Positions 27,801 through 36,276 of a stretch of DNA of 64,000 nucleotides are shown here, piece by piece. The DNA is from Larkinella rosea. Its GTDB lineage: Bacteria > Bacteroidota > Bacteroidia > Cytophagales > Spirosomataceae. The notes under the pieces are model-generated. The model was not told where the DNA came from. It was given only the letters and a program-made list of their open reading frames with translations, and made no database searches. Position 1 is the stretch's first letter, and each line of letters begins with the position of its first letter. The DNA lies in assembly GCF_003858635.1 (NCBI RefSeq), contig NZ_RQJO01000008.1, positions 1,426,001 through 1,490,000 on the forward strand. Direction: 5' to 3'. A program made the position numbers and the translations under genes.

Positions 27801-28295
27801 GATGAATAATTGAGGTATCCGTTTCTGGGGCGGCAAACTTCCGGAGTACGAAACGAAGAGATCCAGCCGACCGTCGCCATTGACATCGGCCATCGAGACG
27901 CCCGTTCGCCAGGGGCCTTCGCGTCCGGCGACGCCCGCCGTTGCAGTTACATCCTGAAACTTTAAATTTCCTTTGTTCAGGTACAACTGGTTAGGCACCA
28001 TATTGCCGCTGAAGTAAATATCTTCCAGACCGTCGTTGTTCAGATCGCCCACGGCCACCCCGCCACCGTTGTAGAAGTATTCATACATCAACACGTTGGT
28101 ATTCAGTCCTTCGGTCAGGTTGTTGGCAAACGTAACCCCGGTTTGTTCGGGTGTCAGTGACGTAAAAAGCGGGGGTGCATTGTCCGGAGCCGTTTGCGCG
28201 GTGGTTGTGGATGCCGGTTTTTCCTGGCAACTGCTTAAAAACCAGCCCGTAGCGATCACTAACCAACCACAACCGGCACGTAAGAGGAACTTCAT
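24894..28295 (-). CDS. Large VCBS/FG-GAP repeat lipoprotein with ASPIC/UnbV domain (CRTAC1-like)
   Basis: A 1133-residue lipoprotein: signal peptide and lipobox end in GWFLSSCQEK. The body is a set of Ca2+-binding FG-GAP/VCBS repeats, e.g. AVGDLNNDGLEDIYFSGN, DVNGDGRLDLFVSYSG, DYDHDGDLDLFLLNHN and later DVNGDGKPDLFVGG, which should build one or two beta-propellers. In the middle, after RVKLQGTGANGFGLGTKV, comes an ASPIC/UnbV segment ending RVVWPTGKQQILIH. Such proteins are surface-exposed in Bacteroidota and often sit beside SusC/SusD genes, as here. I chose ATG 28295, the start of the signal peptide. A promoter-like pair lies just upstream (28320). Confidence 0.9.
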   Translation of the reverse strand: MKFLLRAGCGWLVIATGWFLSSCQEKPASTTTAQTAPDNAPPLFTSLTPEQTGVTFANNLTEGLNTNVLMYEYFYNGGGVAVGDLNNDGLEDIYFSGNMVPNQLYLNKGNLKFQDVTATAGVAGREGPWRTGVSMADVNGDGRLDLFVSYSGSLPPQKRIPQLFINDGPDAQGVPHFSEQTAKWGLDKPGQTTQGTFFDYDHDGDLDLFLLNHNPQLLPILDPDATANLMKQDNPEIGVRLLRNVGNRFEDITQKAGLSSSVLSYGLGLGVSDLNGDGWPDLYISNDYNVPDFLYLNNKNGTFTDQLQSSMGHVSHFSMGNDVADVNNDSRPDIMTLDMLPEDNRRQKLLMSPDNYEKYDLSVNSGFYHQHMRNMLHINEGFGASNSGNSRPAAQRTTPLFSEIGQMAGISNTDWSWAPLLADFDNDGWKDLYVTNGFVRDFTNLDFMKYKNDYLQNNQNNIKRQNILELVYKIPASDVSNYAFKNNGDLTFSDVSRAWGMNQPSNSNGAVYADLDNDGDLDLVINNLNKPAFIYRNEADSRLKNHYLRVKLQGTGANGFGLGTKVTLYQKGKQQFLEQMPSRGYQSSVSTILHFGLGKDTGIDSLRVVWPTGKQQILIHPKADQLLVVSEKNAKTALRPAPAASPLFTEIKSPVAYQPLKNKLNDFKRQPLLVNPLSFAGPCLVKADVNGDGREDVFVGGGSGQAGAVYLQQANGQFLPKAQPTLEADKASEDADAVFFDANGDGSPDLYVVSGGYADFLPDDSRLQDRLYLNDGKGNFAKAAGALPVMHTSKSCVRVADVNGDGKPDLFVGGRVIPGRYPETPPSFLLINDGKAHFTDQTANLAPQLQRIGMVTDAAWTDLNGDKKPELVLVGDWMPVTVFGNSDGKWTDQTKTYFEKEYRGWWNKVLVDDLNGDGKPDLVIGNQGLNTQCKASDKEPAELFYKDFDDNGSVDPIMCFYIQGKSYPYVTRDELLDQMSIMRPRFPDYSSYADATMKTIFSEDELKDVNRLEANHLRTTYFESRTQGKWQEKPLPVEVQVSPVFALTSLDYDHDGHKDLLVGGNIERARLRFGKYDANYGVLLKGNGKGQFTYVPQPQSGFQLKGDVRSFLPVGNTVFVGINQQGIKAYVYK

Positions 28296-28319
28296 AAATG
28301 AAAGATAGGTAAGGGCACT

Positions 28320-28348
28320 CAAAGATAATTTATTGCAATTCACTACAA
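28320..28348 (-). promoter_or_regulatory. Bacteroidota promoter for the VCBS lipoprotein gene
   Basis: On the minus strand, TTG (28348-28346) is followed after 18 bases by TATCTTTG (28327-28320), a full match to the -7 TAnnTTTG element. The start codon follows 24 bases later. The -33 part lies inside the end of the upstream gene. Confidence 0.55.
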
Positions 28349-29037
28349 TAGTGGAGTAGTTTTTTCATATCATTTTCCCGCTTAAAATCAACGGATTCCC
28401 GTTCCAGATAGGCAGTTACCTGAGGGCGGTGTTTGCCAAATACTTTCAAAACACTCGATTTATTCAATGGGAAGGAACGGTTATTTCGATCAATAATGAA
28501 ATAGTCTCGACCTTTTATCAGCACCAAATCTCCTTTTCCATCCAACCGGCTCACCGACATATTTCCGGATGAGTAAAACTGATACGTCGTAATGGCTCCC
28601 GTACCGGTCGATTGGTCATAGCCACCCGTACGCTCATTTCGTGCCATTTTCAATCCCTGTCGGGTCACCAGTTTGACGGTGGTATAATCCGTGATGATTT
28701 CCAGGTAGCCTTTTTTTCGATCAAAGACAAAAACGTCGTCACCCACACCGACCTGCCGGACAACGGGCTCGTCGGCCAGCGCCAGGGTATCGCCCCGCGA
28801 ATCGATGAACTGCATTTCGCCCAGCAGAATATTGTAGTTGAAACGGGCCGCAACCGACATCCCGTTCAGATACAGGACCTTGCCGGGACGGAACTGATCA
28901 TACCGGTAGCGGGCGGTAAACGGAACCGCTTTTTCTCCGCCAACCCCGCCTTTGACCCGAATCACTTCGGTCGACTGAGCCAGGATGGCGAACTGCGTAA
29001 CCAATCCGAATCCAACCGTAAACAGGATCGTTTTCAT
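28330..29037 (-). CDS. Secreted hypothetical protein of the SusCD cluster
   Basis: A 235-residue protein with a signal peptide (MKTILFTVGFGLVTQFAILAQ). The mature part is beta-rich (YDQFRPGKVLYLNGMSV, then GDDVFVFDRKKGYLEIIT and GDLVLIKGRDYFIIDRNN) with a charged C-terminal helix. No family recognised. It lies on the same strand between SusD and the VCBS lipoprotein. The ATG at 29037 starts the signal peptide. A hairpin terminator stands between it and susD, so it may be expressed separately. Confidence 0.75.
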   Translation of the reverse strand: MKTILFTVGFGLVTQFAILAQSTEVIRVKGGVGGEKAVPFTARYRYDQFRPGKVLYLNGMSVAARFNYNILLGEMQFIDSRGDTLALADEPVVRQVGVGDDVFVFDRKKGYLEIITDYTTVKLVTRQGLKMARNERTGGYDQSTGTGAITTYQFYSSGNMSVSRLDGKGDLVLIKGRDYFIIDRNNRSFPLNKSSVLKVFGKHRPQVTAYLERESVDFKRENDMKKLLHYCSELQ

Positions 29038-29053
29038 GGCCGACGAATCAATT

Positions 29054-29099
29054 ATTACAAAAACTGGTGCCAGCGCACACAAATGCACTGGCACCAGTT
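29054..29099 (-). terminator. Terminator after the first susD gene
   Basis: A 12-bp perfect stem (29062-29073 with 29088-29099, AACTGGTGCCAG arm) is followed on the minus strand by a T-rich tail (TTTTTGTAAT). It starts 25 bases past the susD stop. Confidence 0.75.
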
Positions 29100-29123
29100 G
29101 TACTTTAAATCATTGCTATAATC

Positions 29124-30971
29124 TTAATAACCGGGGTTCTGGATCAGCTTCTTGTTCCGGTTAATCTCATCCCGGTTGATCGGCAGGAAGTAGACTTTGT
29201 CGGCCCATTTCCGGTTTTCTTTACCCGTTCCCAGATCCTGCACACTGTACGTATAATTGTAGTTGTCTTTGCTATACTTATACGTCGTGACGGTTTTACC
29301 CGGTTTCAGTTTCCCCGAAACGATCATAATCTGGGCTTGTTTGCCAAACTCGGCCGGAGCGATCATCCAGCGACGGACATCGTAAAAACGTTGCTCTTCG
29401 AACAGCATTTCGATATTCCGCTCATTCTGATAACGGGCCACCAGGGCAGCACCGGTTTCGGTGATGGCGGGCATACCGACGCGGTAGCGGATTTTATTCA
29501 GCCAGGTTTTGGCTTCAGCATCCTGCCCCAGGGCCATCAGCGCTTCAGCGTAGTTGAACACAACTTCCGTAAAGCGGATCTGGATCGATGGAACTTCCTG
29601 ACGGATACTCATATCGAGCAGGGTCGGATCGGGGTCCATGAATTTCCGGATTCCGTAACCGGTCCAGGTTCCGTTCCAGTTTTCGATCGAACTGTTCCGG
29701 GTATCCAAACCAGAATATTTGGTGGGAGCGGATGAGCTCCCTACTTCGTATTCCCCCATTTGAATCTGACCGGCCGGGTCGATACCGGCTCCGTCCGGAG
29801 TCCGGGGTTTCCACTGGGCACCGTCGTAGAGAACCGAAGCATAGAAGCGCGGATCACGGTTTTCGTAGGGAGCAGCCGCGTGAGCAGGGTTTTTCCAGTC
29901 GAATTTGGTTCCGTCCATCATTTCGTAACTATCCACCAATTTCTGGGTAGGCTCGCTCGAGGTCCAGCCGTGGTAGCCATTCGGCATGTTGTTACGCGGG
30001 AACCAGGAACCGGCATCATCGAAGGACGCACGGATGTAATACTTCAGGAAAATACCATCAGCTTCACCACCGTTGCGCGACAGATACATGTTGATGTAGT
30101 TCTGCTGACCTTCTGCCAATGGAACGGGAGCCGTCAGGTTCAGTTTATACCCGTAGAGGTTCAGATCAATGACGGCCTTGGCGGCATCTCTCGCTTTCGT
30201 CCAGCGGGCAACCCGGTCGCCACTAACATAACCCAGTAACTCAGGATTGGTAGCAGCAGCAATAACCGTCGACTTGGCTTTCGCCGTTGGGATGTCGTGC
30301 AGATCACTGGCCGCATACAGCAACACACGGGATTTCAGGGCTAAAGCAGCACCCTGCGTGGCACGCCCGCTGGCGAGCGTTTTACCTTTCAGCAGAATGG
30401 AGGCTGAGTCCAGATCACTTACTATCGCATTCACGCACTCTTCGTAGGTATTGCGGGCAATGGTAAAATCCGGGTTGTCCAGTGTATACGGTGATTTAAT
30501 AATCGGTATACCGCCGTAGTAACGCAGCAATTGATTGTAAAAATACGCCCGCATGAAGTACATTTCACCCTTCAGACGATCCGCAATCGTGGCATTATCG
30601 AATTTAGGCTTCGCCAAATTGGCAATCGCGATGTTAGCCGCCCGGATCCGGGAATACATCGCTCCCCACTCCGTCATTGGCGGAACCGTTCCGATGTTCG
30701 ACGGGCTCACGTTGGCTTCGTTCACGTCCTGTTTCCCGAAGCTGTAGAGCGCGTTGTCGGTCTGGCAGTCGAAATTCATCTGGGCCAGAATACCGTCGCG
30801 GAGGCCATTGTAGACGTCAGTTACGAAAGCCTCCGCCAGGTTCTGATCCGCCCAGACCGCTTCGCCCGACACCTTGTCGAGCGGTTTTGTGTCCAGAAAG
30901 TCGCTATTACAAGCTACCAGCGTCGCTCCCAATAGCAGGGTAGACGACAGGCATTTTACTATATATTTCAT
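29124..30971 (-). CDS. SusD/RagB-family nutrient-binding lipoprotein (pair 1)
   Basis: A 615-residue lipoprotein: lipobox LLGATLVACNSDFLD (Cys at 21), the usual SusD start FLDTKPLDKVSGEAVWAD, a helical TPR-like scaffold (GEMYFMRAYFYNQLLRYYGG, QGAALALKSRVLLYAAS), and the C-terminal RNIEMLFEEQRFYDVRRWM and YFLPINRDEINRN blocks. SusD caps the SusC barrel and binds the ligand on the cell surface. The gene follows susC by 21 bases and ends in a terminator. The ligand is unknown; there is no glycosidase beside this pair. Confidence 0.95.
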   Translation of the reverse strand: MKYIVKCLSSTLLLGATLVACNSDFLDTKPLDKVSGEAVWADQNLAEAFVTDVYNGLRDGILAQMNFDCQTDNALYSFGKQDVNEANVSPSNIGTVPPMTEWGAMYSRIRAANIAIANLAKPKFDNATIADRLKGEMYFMRAYFYNQLLRYYGGIPIIKSPYTLDNPDFTIARNTYEECVNAIVSDLDSASILLKGKTLASGRATQGAALALKSRVLLYAASDLHDIPTAKAKSTVIAAATNPELLGYVSGDRVARWTKARDAAKAVIDLNLYGYKLNLTAPVPLAEGQQNYINMYLSRNGGEADGIFLKYYIRASFDDAGSWFPRNNMPNGYHGWTSSEPTQKLVDSYEMMDGTKFDWKNPAHAAAPYENRDPRFYASVLYDGAQWKPRTPDGAGIDPAGQIQMGEYEVGSSSAPTKYSGLDTRNSSIENWNGTWTGYGIRKFMDPDPTLLDMSIRQEVPSIQIRFTEVVFNYAEALMALGQDAEAKTWLNKIRYRVGMPAITETGAALVARYQNERNIEMLFEEQRFYDVRRWMIAPAEFGKQAQIMIVSGKLKPGKTVTTYKYSKDNYNYTYSVQDLGTGKENRKWADKVYFLPINRDEINRNKKLIQNPGY

Positions 30972-30992
30972 AATGTGAAGTACGCTTTAAAA

Positions 30993-33900
30993 TTAGAAAC
31001 TAACTGATAGACCTGCGTTCATAACCCGTGCCTGTGGGTAGTACTGCGCGCTACTGCTGGTCGATTCCGGATCAAACAGACCTTTCATCGCCGGGGCGTA
31101 AGTGGCCAGGTTGAGGCCGTTTACATACACCCGCAGGTTGTTCAGACCAATTTTGCTCGACAGCAAGCTCGGCAGCGTATAGCCAATTTCAACGTTTTTC
31201 AGACGGATGTAATCCGTTTTCTTCAGCCAGTAGCTCGTACCGTTTGAGAAATACTGGTTACTGCGGTCGACGATCCGTGGGTCAACAGAACTTGGGTTAT
31301 CAACCGTCCAGCGGTGATCGTAGCTCCATTTCAGGAAGTTACCGATGGTTCCCGACTCCGTTTGCAGGAAGATCTGACCACCCGTCGATGCTTGAATCAG
31401 GATGCTGAAGTCGAAGCCTTTGTACGACAGCGTACCGTTGATACCACCCTGGAACCGGGGCTGGTTGTTGCGGTCGGCCCGAACGCGGTCATCACCGTTG
31501 ATTTTACCATCACCGTTGATGTCTTTCAACTTCATGTCGCCAGGGCGCAGCAAGCTCGCACCAACACCACTGTAATCCAGCGTGTTTTTGTCGATATCGG
31601 CCTGCGACGTGAAAATACCGTCATACTGGTACAGCAGGGTACCGTTCTGCTGGTTCGGATCGTTGACGTTGCTCGGAATGGGTTTGCCGGTTGAGCGCTG
31701 CCACTCGGGTGCGCCCGGAGTTTCGTCCCAGAACGTGATTTGGTTCTTGGCATATCCTCCGTTTACACTCACGCTGTATTTCACCTGACCCGCCTGCCCG
31801 TTGTAACCCACGCGGAATTCGTACCCTTTGTTGCTCACTTTACCAATGTTGGTAGCGGGCAGGGTCATACCGGTAGTTTGCGGGATGGAAGCACTTTTGC
31901 GCCACAGGATGTTCGACCGATTGTTTTTGAATACGTCGAATTCGAAGAAAATCTTTCCGTTCAGGGCCGATCCTTCCAGACCGATGTCGGCGTTTTTAGC
32001 AACCTCCCAGGTCAGCGTCGTGTTCGGTACACCGTTTTCATACAGCGTCTGCGAGACCTGTCCGCCCGTTACATAACCCCAGTTGGCATTGACTACGTCA
32101 CCGTAGGCATACGTTGGCAGGTAATCGTATTCGCGCAGCACATCGTTGAAATAAACCTGGTCGTTACCCAATTGACCGTAAGAGGCCCGCAGTTTAAGTG
32201 AGTTGATGACCGGAACGGCATTTTTGAAGAAGTTTTCTTCCGAAATACGCCAGCCCGCTGATACGCCGGGGAAGAAACCCCACCGGCTTGCTTTCGGGAA
32301 CATGTACGAACCATCGTACCGCCACAGGAATTCTGCCAGGTATTTTTCTTTGAAGTTGTAGGCGGCCCGACCGAAGTAGCTCATCCGGGCCCGTTGCCAG
32401 GCGGCTGTCGTGTTACTGTTCTTCTCCGCACTACCACCGGCGAATAACTGGTCGATGGCCGTTGAGGCAAAGTACTTCCGATAACCGGAGAAACCGTTCG
32501 AGTTCGAGGCTTCTTTGGTGATACCCGCCAGCAAAGTAATGCCGTGGTTGCCTGCGAACATGTGATCGTAGGTCAGGATACCCGACAGCAGGGAGTTGAA
32601 CTGGTCGTTCGTATACTGGTTGAGGGTTGCCTGAGCCGGACCTTTCGCAACCCGCGTCAGGATGGGTTGTTTGTTGGCATCGTACGACGTGTAATCCCAG
32701 CTATAGACATACCAGGGCGTTTGCCAGGTTTTGCCTTGCTGAATGTACTTATCCAGAGCCACACTACCGCTGAACTTCAAGCCTGGAACCCAGGGATTGG
32801 TCACATTAACGGTGGCATTGCTTTGCACGTAGTAGCGTGTATCGCGGTCATAACCGGTCGCATTGGTCGTCACCAGAACCGGTTGCTGACCGTTTTCGAT
32901 ATCCGGTGCGGGCTGTCCATTGGGCCAGAAAGCCGGTTTGTTGGGATAACCGCGCATCAACATCCGGAAAATCGCACCGGCACCAACCGTTGGGAAGAAC
33001 CGGTTTTCCTGACGGCCAACAACACCGACAACCGTGTTGATGTACTTGTTGACTTTCGCGTCCAGATTCAGGCGGAAGTCATACTGCTTATAACCGGTCG
33101 CTGAGTTTTTGTAGTACCCATCCTGATTCTGGTAGTTGGCCGAAACCAGGTATTTAATGCTCTCGTTACCGCCCATCAATTGCAGGGTATGTTTCACCTG
33201 CGGTGACCATTGTTTCAGCGCAGCGCCAAACCAGTCAGTGTTCGGGTGTCCCCAGGGATCAGAACCGTCGTTGAACTTCTTGATGTCGTCGGGTGTAAAA
33301 GCGGCTTTGGCAATGGCGCCGTTGTCCGGGCGGGTAAAGGTACCCGTGGTTTTGAAGGCGTCCGACGCACCTTTCCAGTACTGTGCCGGTAGGTTATACA
33401 CGTTAATCTCATTGTTCAGCTGGGCGTATTCGGCGGCCGTTGCCATTTTAGGAATGACAGTAGGCTGTGAAAAACCCTGGTTGAAGCTGTATGACAATTC
33501 CGGTTTACCGGTTTTTCCGCGCTTGGTTGTTACCAGAATAACGCCGTTGGCGGCCCGTGAACCATAAATTGCCGCTGCCGCATCTTTCAAAACGGAGATA
33601 CTTTCAATATCTGCCGGGTTGATCCGGTCAAACCCGCCGGCCCGGGCCGGAACTCCGTCAACAACGATCAGCGCGTCGGTGTTTCCCAGCGTGTTGGAAC
33701 CCCGAATCCGAATTTTGGAACCATCATACCCCGGCTCACCACTGGAGTTGGTGGCGATGACACCCGGCATCCGGCCCGCAATCGAGTTACTCATGTTCAT
33801 GGCCGGTGATTTCACCAGATCCGTCCCTTTGACGGTGGCGACCGAACCGGTAATGGTTTCTTTCTTCTGCTCACCGTAGCCCACAACAACGACTTCGTTC

Positions 33901-34229
33901 AGCGTACTGATGTCGTCGGCTAATTTGACATCGATCACCGAACGGCCCGCAATGGCTACCTCCTGGCTTACGTAACCAATAAACGAGAATACCAGTGTGG
34001 CGTTTTTATTCGATACGTTGAGGGAGTAAGTACCATCCGCAGCAGTCGTTGTTCCCTGTGTCGTACCTTTCACCAAGATACTCACACCGGGCAATGCATC
34101 TGCCTGTCCCCCGGTCACCTTCCCCTTGATGGTGTTCTGAGCAAATGCTCCGGTGACAGCCACAATCATTAGATAAAGTACCAATAGGTACCTATTTTTC
34201 GGAGGTACCAGATAAGTAGCCTTTTTCAT
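30993..34229 (-). CDS. SusC/RagA-family TonB-dependent outer-membrane transporter (pair 1)
   Basis: A 1078-residue protein: signal peptide to about residue 30 (VAVTGAFAQ), a carboxypeptidase-regulatory-like domain (IKGKVTGGQADALPGVSILV), then the TonB plug with LNEVVVVGYGEQKKETITGS and the SusC plug signature SNTLGNTDALIVVDGVP, and a large barrel ending in the aromatic AGLSVSF. It imports oligomers with energy from TonB. It lacks the N-terminal STN domain, so unlike the SusC at 57010 it should not signal to a FecR/sigma pair. A long untranslated leader lies upstream (34230-34483). Confidence 0.96.
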   Translation of the reverse strand: MKKATYLVPPKNRYLLVLYLMIVAVTGAFAQNTIKGKVTGGQADALPGVSILVKGTTQGTTTAADGTYSLNVSNKNATLVFSFIGYVSQEVAIAGRSVIDVKLADDISTLNEVVVVGYGEQKKETITGSVATVKGTDLVKSPAMNMSNSIAGRMPGVIATNSSGEPGYDGSKIRIRGSNTLGNTDALIVVDGVPARAGGFDRINPADIESISVLKDAAAAIYGSRAANGVILVTTKRGKTGKPELSYSFNQGFSQPTVIPKMATAAEYAQLNNEINVYNLPAQYWKGASDAFKTTGTFTRPDNGAIAKAAFTPDDIKKFNDGSDPWGHPNTDWFGAALKQWSPQVKHTLQLMGGNESIKYLVSANYQNQDGYYKNSATGYKQYDFRLNLDAKVNKYINTVVGVVGRQENRFFPTVGAGAIFRMLMRGYPNKPAFWPNGQPAPDIENGQQPVLVTTNATGYDRDTRYYVQSNATVNVTNPWVPGLKFSGSVALDKYIQQGKTWQTPWYVYSWDYTSYDANKQPILTRVAKGPAQATLNQYTNDQFNSLLSGILTYDHMFAGNHGITLLAGITKEASNSNGFSGYRKYFASTAIDQLFAGGSAEKNSNTTAAWQRARMSYFGRAAYNFKEKYLAEFLWRYDGSYMFPKASRWGFFPGVSAGWRISEENFFKNAVPVINSLKLRASYGQLGNDQVYFNDVLREYDYLPTYAYGDVVNANWGYVTGGQVSQTLYENGVPNTTLTWEVAKNADIGLEGSALNGKIFFEFDVFKNNRSNILWRKSASIPQTTGMTLPATNIGKVSNKGYEFRVGYNGQAGQVKYSVSVNGGYAKNQITFWDETPGAPEWQRSTGKPIPSNVNDPNQQNGTLLYQYDGIFTSQADIDKNTLDYSGVGASLLRPGDMKLKDINGDGKINGDDRVRADRNNQPRFQGGINGTLSYKGFDFSILIQASTGGQIFLQTESGTIGNFLKWSYDHRWTVDNPSSVDPRIVDRSNQYFSNGTSYWLKKTDYIRLKNVEIGYTLPSLLSSKIGLNNLRVYVNGLNLATYAPAMKGLFDPESTSSSAQYYPQARVMNAGLSVSF

Positions 34230-34905
34230 ACATACTAGATGGTTTAAAGATTAGTTTGGTAATAATTGGTTTTACTGTTTTAATTGGCAGGTACACATTT
34301 ATGAGATTGGCGTGGACGGCAAGCACAAGCAATGACACTATTGTCAATAAGACTCCGGCATAAAATGCCGGATCGCGCGTTCAACAAATACGTAGGACTA
34401 ATTACTCGAGGGGGGAATTCGAAAGAAAGTGTAGTTGTATGTCATAATTAATAGAGATGGTTTTTGGACTGAATTGAACAATGCAAAGGTAAAATAGTTG
34501 TTAACGTATTCGCTGCGCATTAACCAAATTTTAACGTGATTTTGCCAAAATTGGGTTAATTATAATGCCTTCAATAGACAGACCGGAATAGTTCAACAAA
34601 TCATTTGTATCTAAATAGTAGCGTTAAGGTACTAATAGAATATTAATTATAAAATATTGAACCAATAAAAGTTAAAAGTGAGTCAAAACCGGTTAAAAAT
34701 TAGTCACCGAACTCCTCATTTTGCACTCATTGCTTATGCAGCCGCTATGGCGGATCAGGTGTTGAAGAGAAAACCGATGGAGGGTTCGGCACTCAACAAA
34801 GAAGATGTTTTCCCATACATTGCTACCCAGCGGTTTTCTCCGCAACCAATCCGGGCGTAAGGTTAGTTTTATTCCTACCTTTTTGTATGATTTGGCGAAT
34901 TTACT
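34230..34905. other. Long gene-free region and leader upstream of susC pair 1
   Basis: 676 bases between susC (minus) and the amino-acid permease end. A full -7 element for susC lies at 34484-34491, which would give an untranslated leader of about 250 bases. The leader holds a short hairpin, TCCGGCAT-aaa-ATGCCGGA (34354-34372). The stretch 34500-34680 is very A/T-rich. No gene was accepted; a 60-codon GTG frame at 34678 looks spurious. Confidence 0.5.
34484..34491 (-). promoter_or_regulatory. -7 promoter element for susC pair 1
   Basis: Read on the minus strand the sequence is TACCTTTG, an exact TAnnTTTG match, within an A/T-rich stretch. No TTTG is found at the usual 19-21 base distance upstream, so an activator or alternative sigma may be involved. 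Confidence 0.45.
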
Positions 34906-36273
34906 CTAATGAGCCTCTGGTCTTTGCCGGTACCAGAACCAGTAAAACGGAATTCCCGTGGCAATGAGTCCCAATCCCATCAGGGCTTCGCGGGGTTGTT
35001 CGAGGAGCGTAATGACAACCAGCGTCAGGCAGAACAGGCAGAAAACGATGGGCAAAACCGGGTAGCCAATGACGCGGTAGGGCCGGGGCAAATCCGGGTG
35101 CGACCGCCGGTAGAGCATGACACCCAGAGCCGTTGCGCCGTAAAAAATAAACGAAGCAAACACCAGCATGTCCGTCAACTGATCGAACGTGCCCGACCAG
35201 ACCAGAGCGACCGACAAAACCGCCTGCCAGACAATCGATACTGAGGGCGACTGAAACCGGGGGTGAATCCGGGCCACCGGGCGGAAAAATAAACCGTCGC
35301 GGGCCATTGCGTAATAAATCCGGGCCGACGTCAGAATCGAACTGTTCGTCGCGTTGAAGGTCGTACACAAAATGAGCACCGAGACGAGCGTGGCTCCGGT
35401 GGTGCCACTGACGTGCCGGATGACCTCAACGGCGGCAATCCGGCCGGGCGTTTTGCTCAGCGCCATCAGATCCTCTATGGGCAGCACATAAACATACATA
35501 ACGTTCAGCAGCAGGTATAACCCCATGACAATCAGGGTGCCAAGGCCCAGCGCCAGGGGTAGATTCCGTTGCGGATTCCGGATTTCCTCGCCCACGAACG
35601 CAATGTTATTCCAGCCATCGTACCCCCAGAAAGCACCCAGCGAAGCGATGAACATGGCTTTGACCAACACCATTCCTTCGATGGCTCCGGTGTCGAAGGC
35701 CGGGCTATTGTGGCTCAGGTTGGCAAAACTGCCCAGCGGAGAACGAAAACCGGCAATGGATAAGCCCAAGATAGTCACCAAAATCACGCACGATAGCACC
35801 CAACTGATGCCGCCCGCAAACCGGATGCCGCAGTAATTGGCCAGACTCAGCAGGACGATCAGCAACGAAGCGATTCCGTTGGCCCAGAAACCGGCTTCGT
35901 CGTCCAGCGCCAGCAAACCGATCAGCGATTGGGCAAAAATGTGCGCCAGCGCCGAAATGGCTGCCGTTTTTACGACCGTGAAATTGCTCCAGCCGTAGAT
36001 GAACGCAAAAAACCGGTTGTATACTTTCTGGTAATACACATACTCACCGCCCGAATTTGGAAACATACCGGCCATTTCAGCGTTGGTCAACGCACCGGAC
36101 AGGCTGACCAGACCGGCCAGCAGCCAGCAAAGCAAAATCAGGACCGGCGACTGCAGGGCGTCGGCCATCGGCGCCACTTTTTTGAATACGCCCGATCCCA
36201 CCATCACGCTGCCCACCAGCACAATAGCCGAAGACAGACTCAGAACGCGGGCGAGTTTAGGAGCTGGTTTCAT
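34906..36273 (-). CDS. APC-superfamily amino-acid permease
   Basis: A 455-residue membrane protein with twelve predicted helices. The APC/LAT signature is present at the start (AIVLVGSVMVGSGVFKKVAP, with the substrate-binding GSG) and the later FPNSGGEYVYYQKVYNRFFA. It follows the dipeptide-epimerase-like gene by 3 bases, and that one overlaps a DUF1611 gene, so it is the last gene of a tight three-gene operon. By context it should import the amino acid or dipeptide those two enzymes process, perhaps D-glutamate or a Glu-containing dipeptide. The specificity is inferred only. Confidence 0.9.
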   Translation of the reverse strand: MKPAPKLARVLSLSSAIVLVGSVMVGSGVFKKVAPMADALQSPVLILLCWLLAGLVSLSGALTNAEMAGMFPNSGGEYVYYQKVYNRFFAFIYGWSNFTVVKTAAISALAHIFAQSLIGLLALDDEAGFWANGIASLLIVLLSLANYCGIRFAGGISWVLSCVILVTILGLSIAGFRSPLGSFANLSHNSPAFDTGAIEGMVLVKAMFIASLGAFWGYDGWNNIAFVGEEIRNPQRNLPLALGLGTLIVMGLYLLLNVMYVYVLPIEDLMALSKTPGRIAAVEVIRHVSGTTGATLVSVLILCTTFNATNSSILTSARIYYAMARDGLFFRPVARIHPRFQSPSVSIVWQAVLSVALVWSGTFDQLTDMLVFASFIFYGATALGVMLYRRSHPDLPRPYRVIGYPVLPIVFCLFCLTLVVITLLEQPREALMGLGLIATGIPFYWFWYRQRPEAH

Positions 36274-36276
36274 GGG

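Noticed and set aside
34678-34860. 60-codon frame with GTG start
   Set aside because: No family resemblance, no signal or fold pattern and no promoter; lies in an A/T-rich spacer. Could be a gene remnant, but support is too weak.
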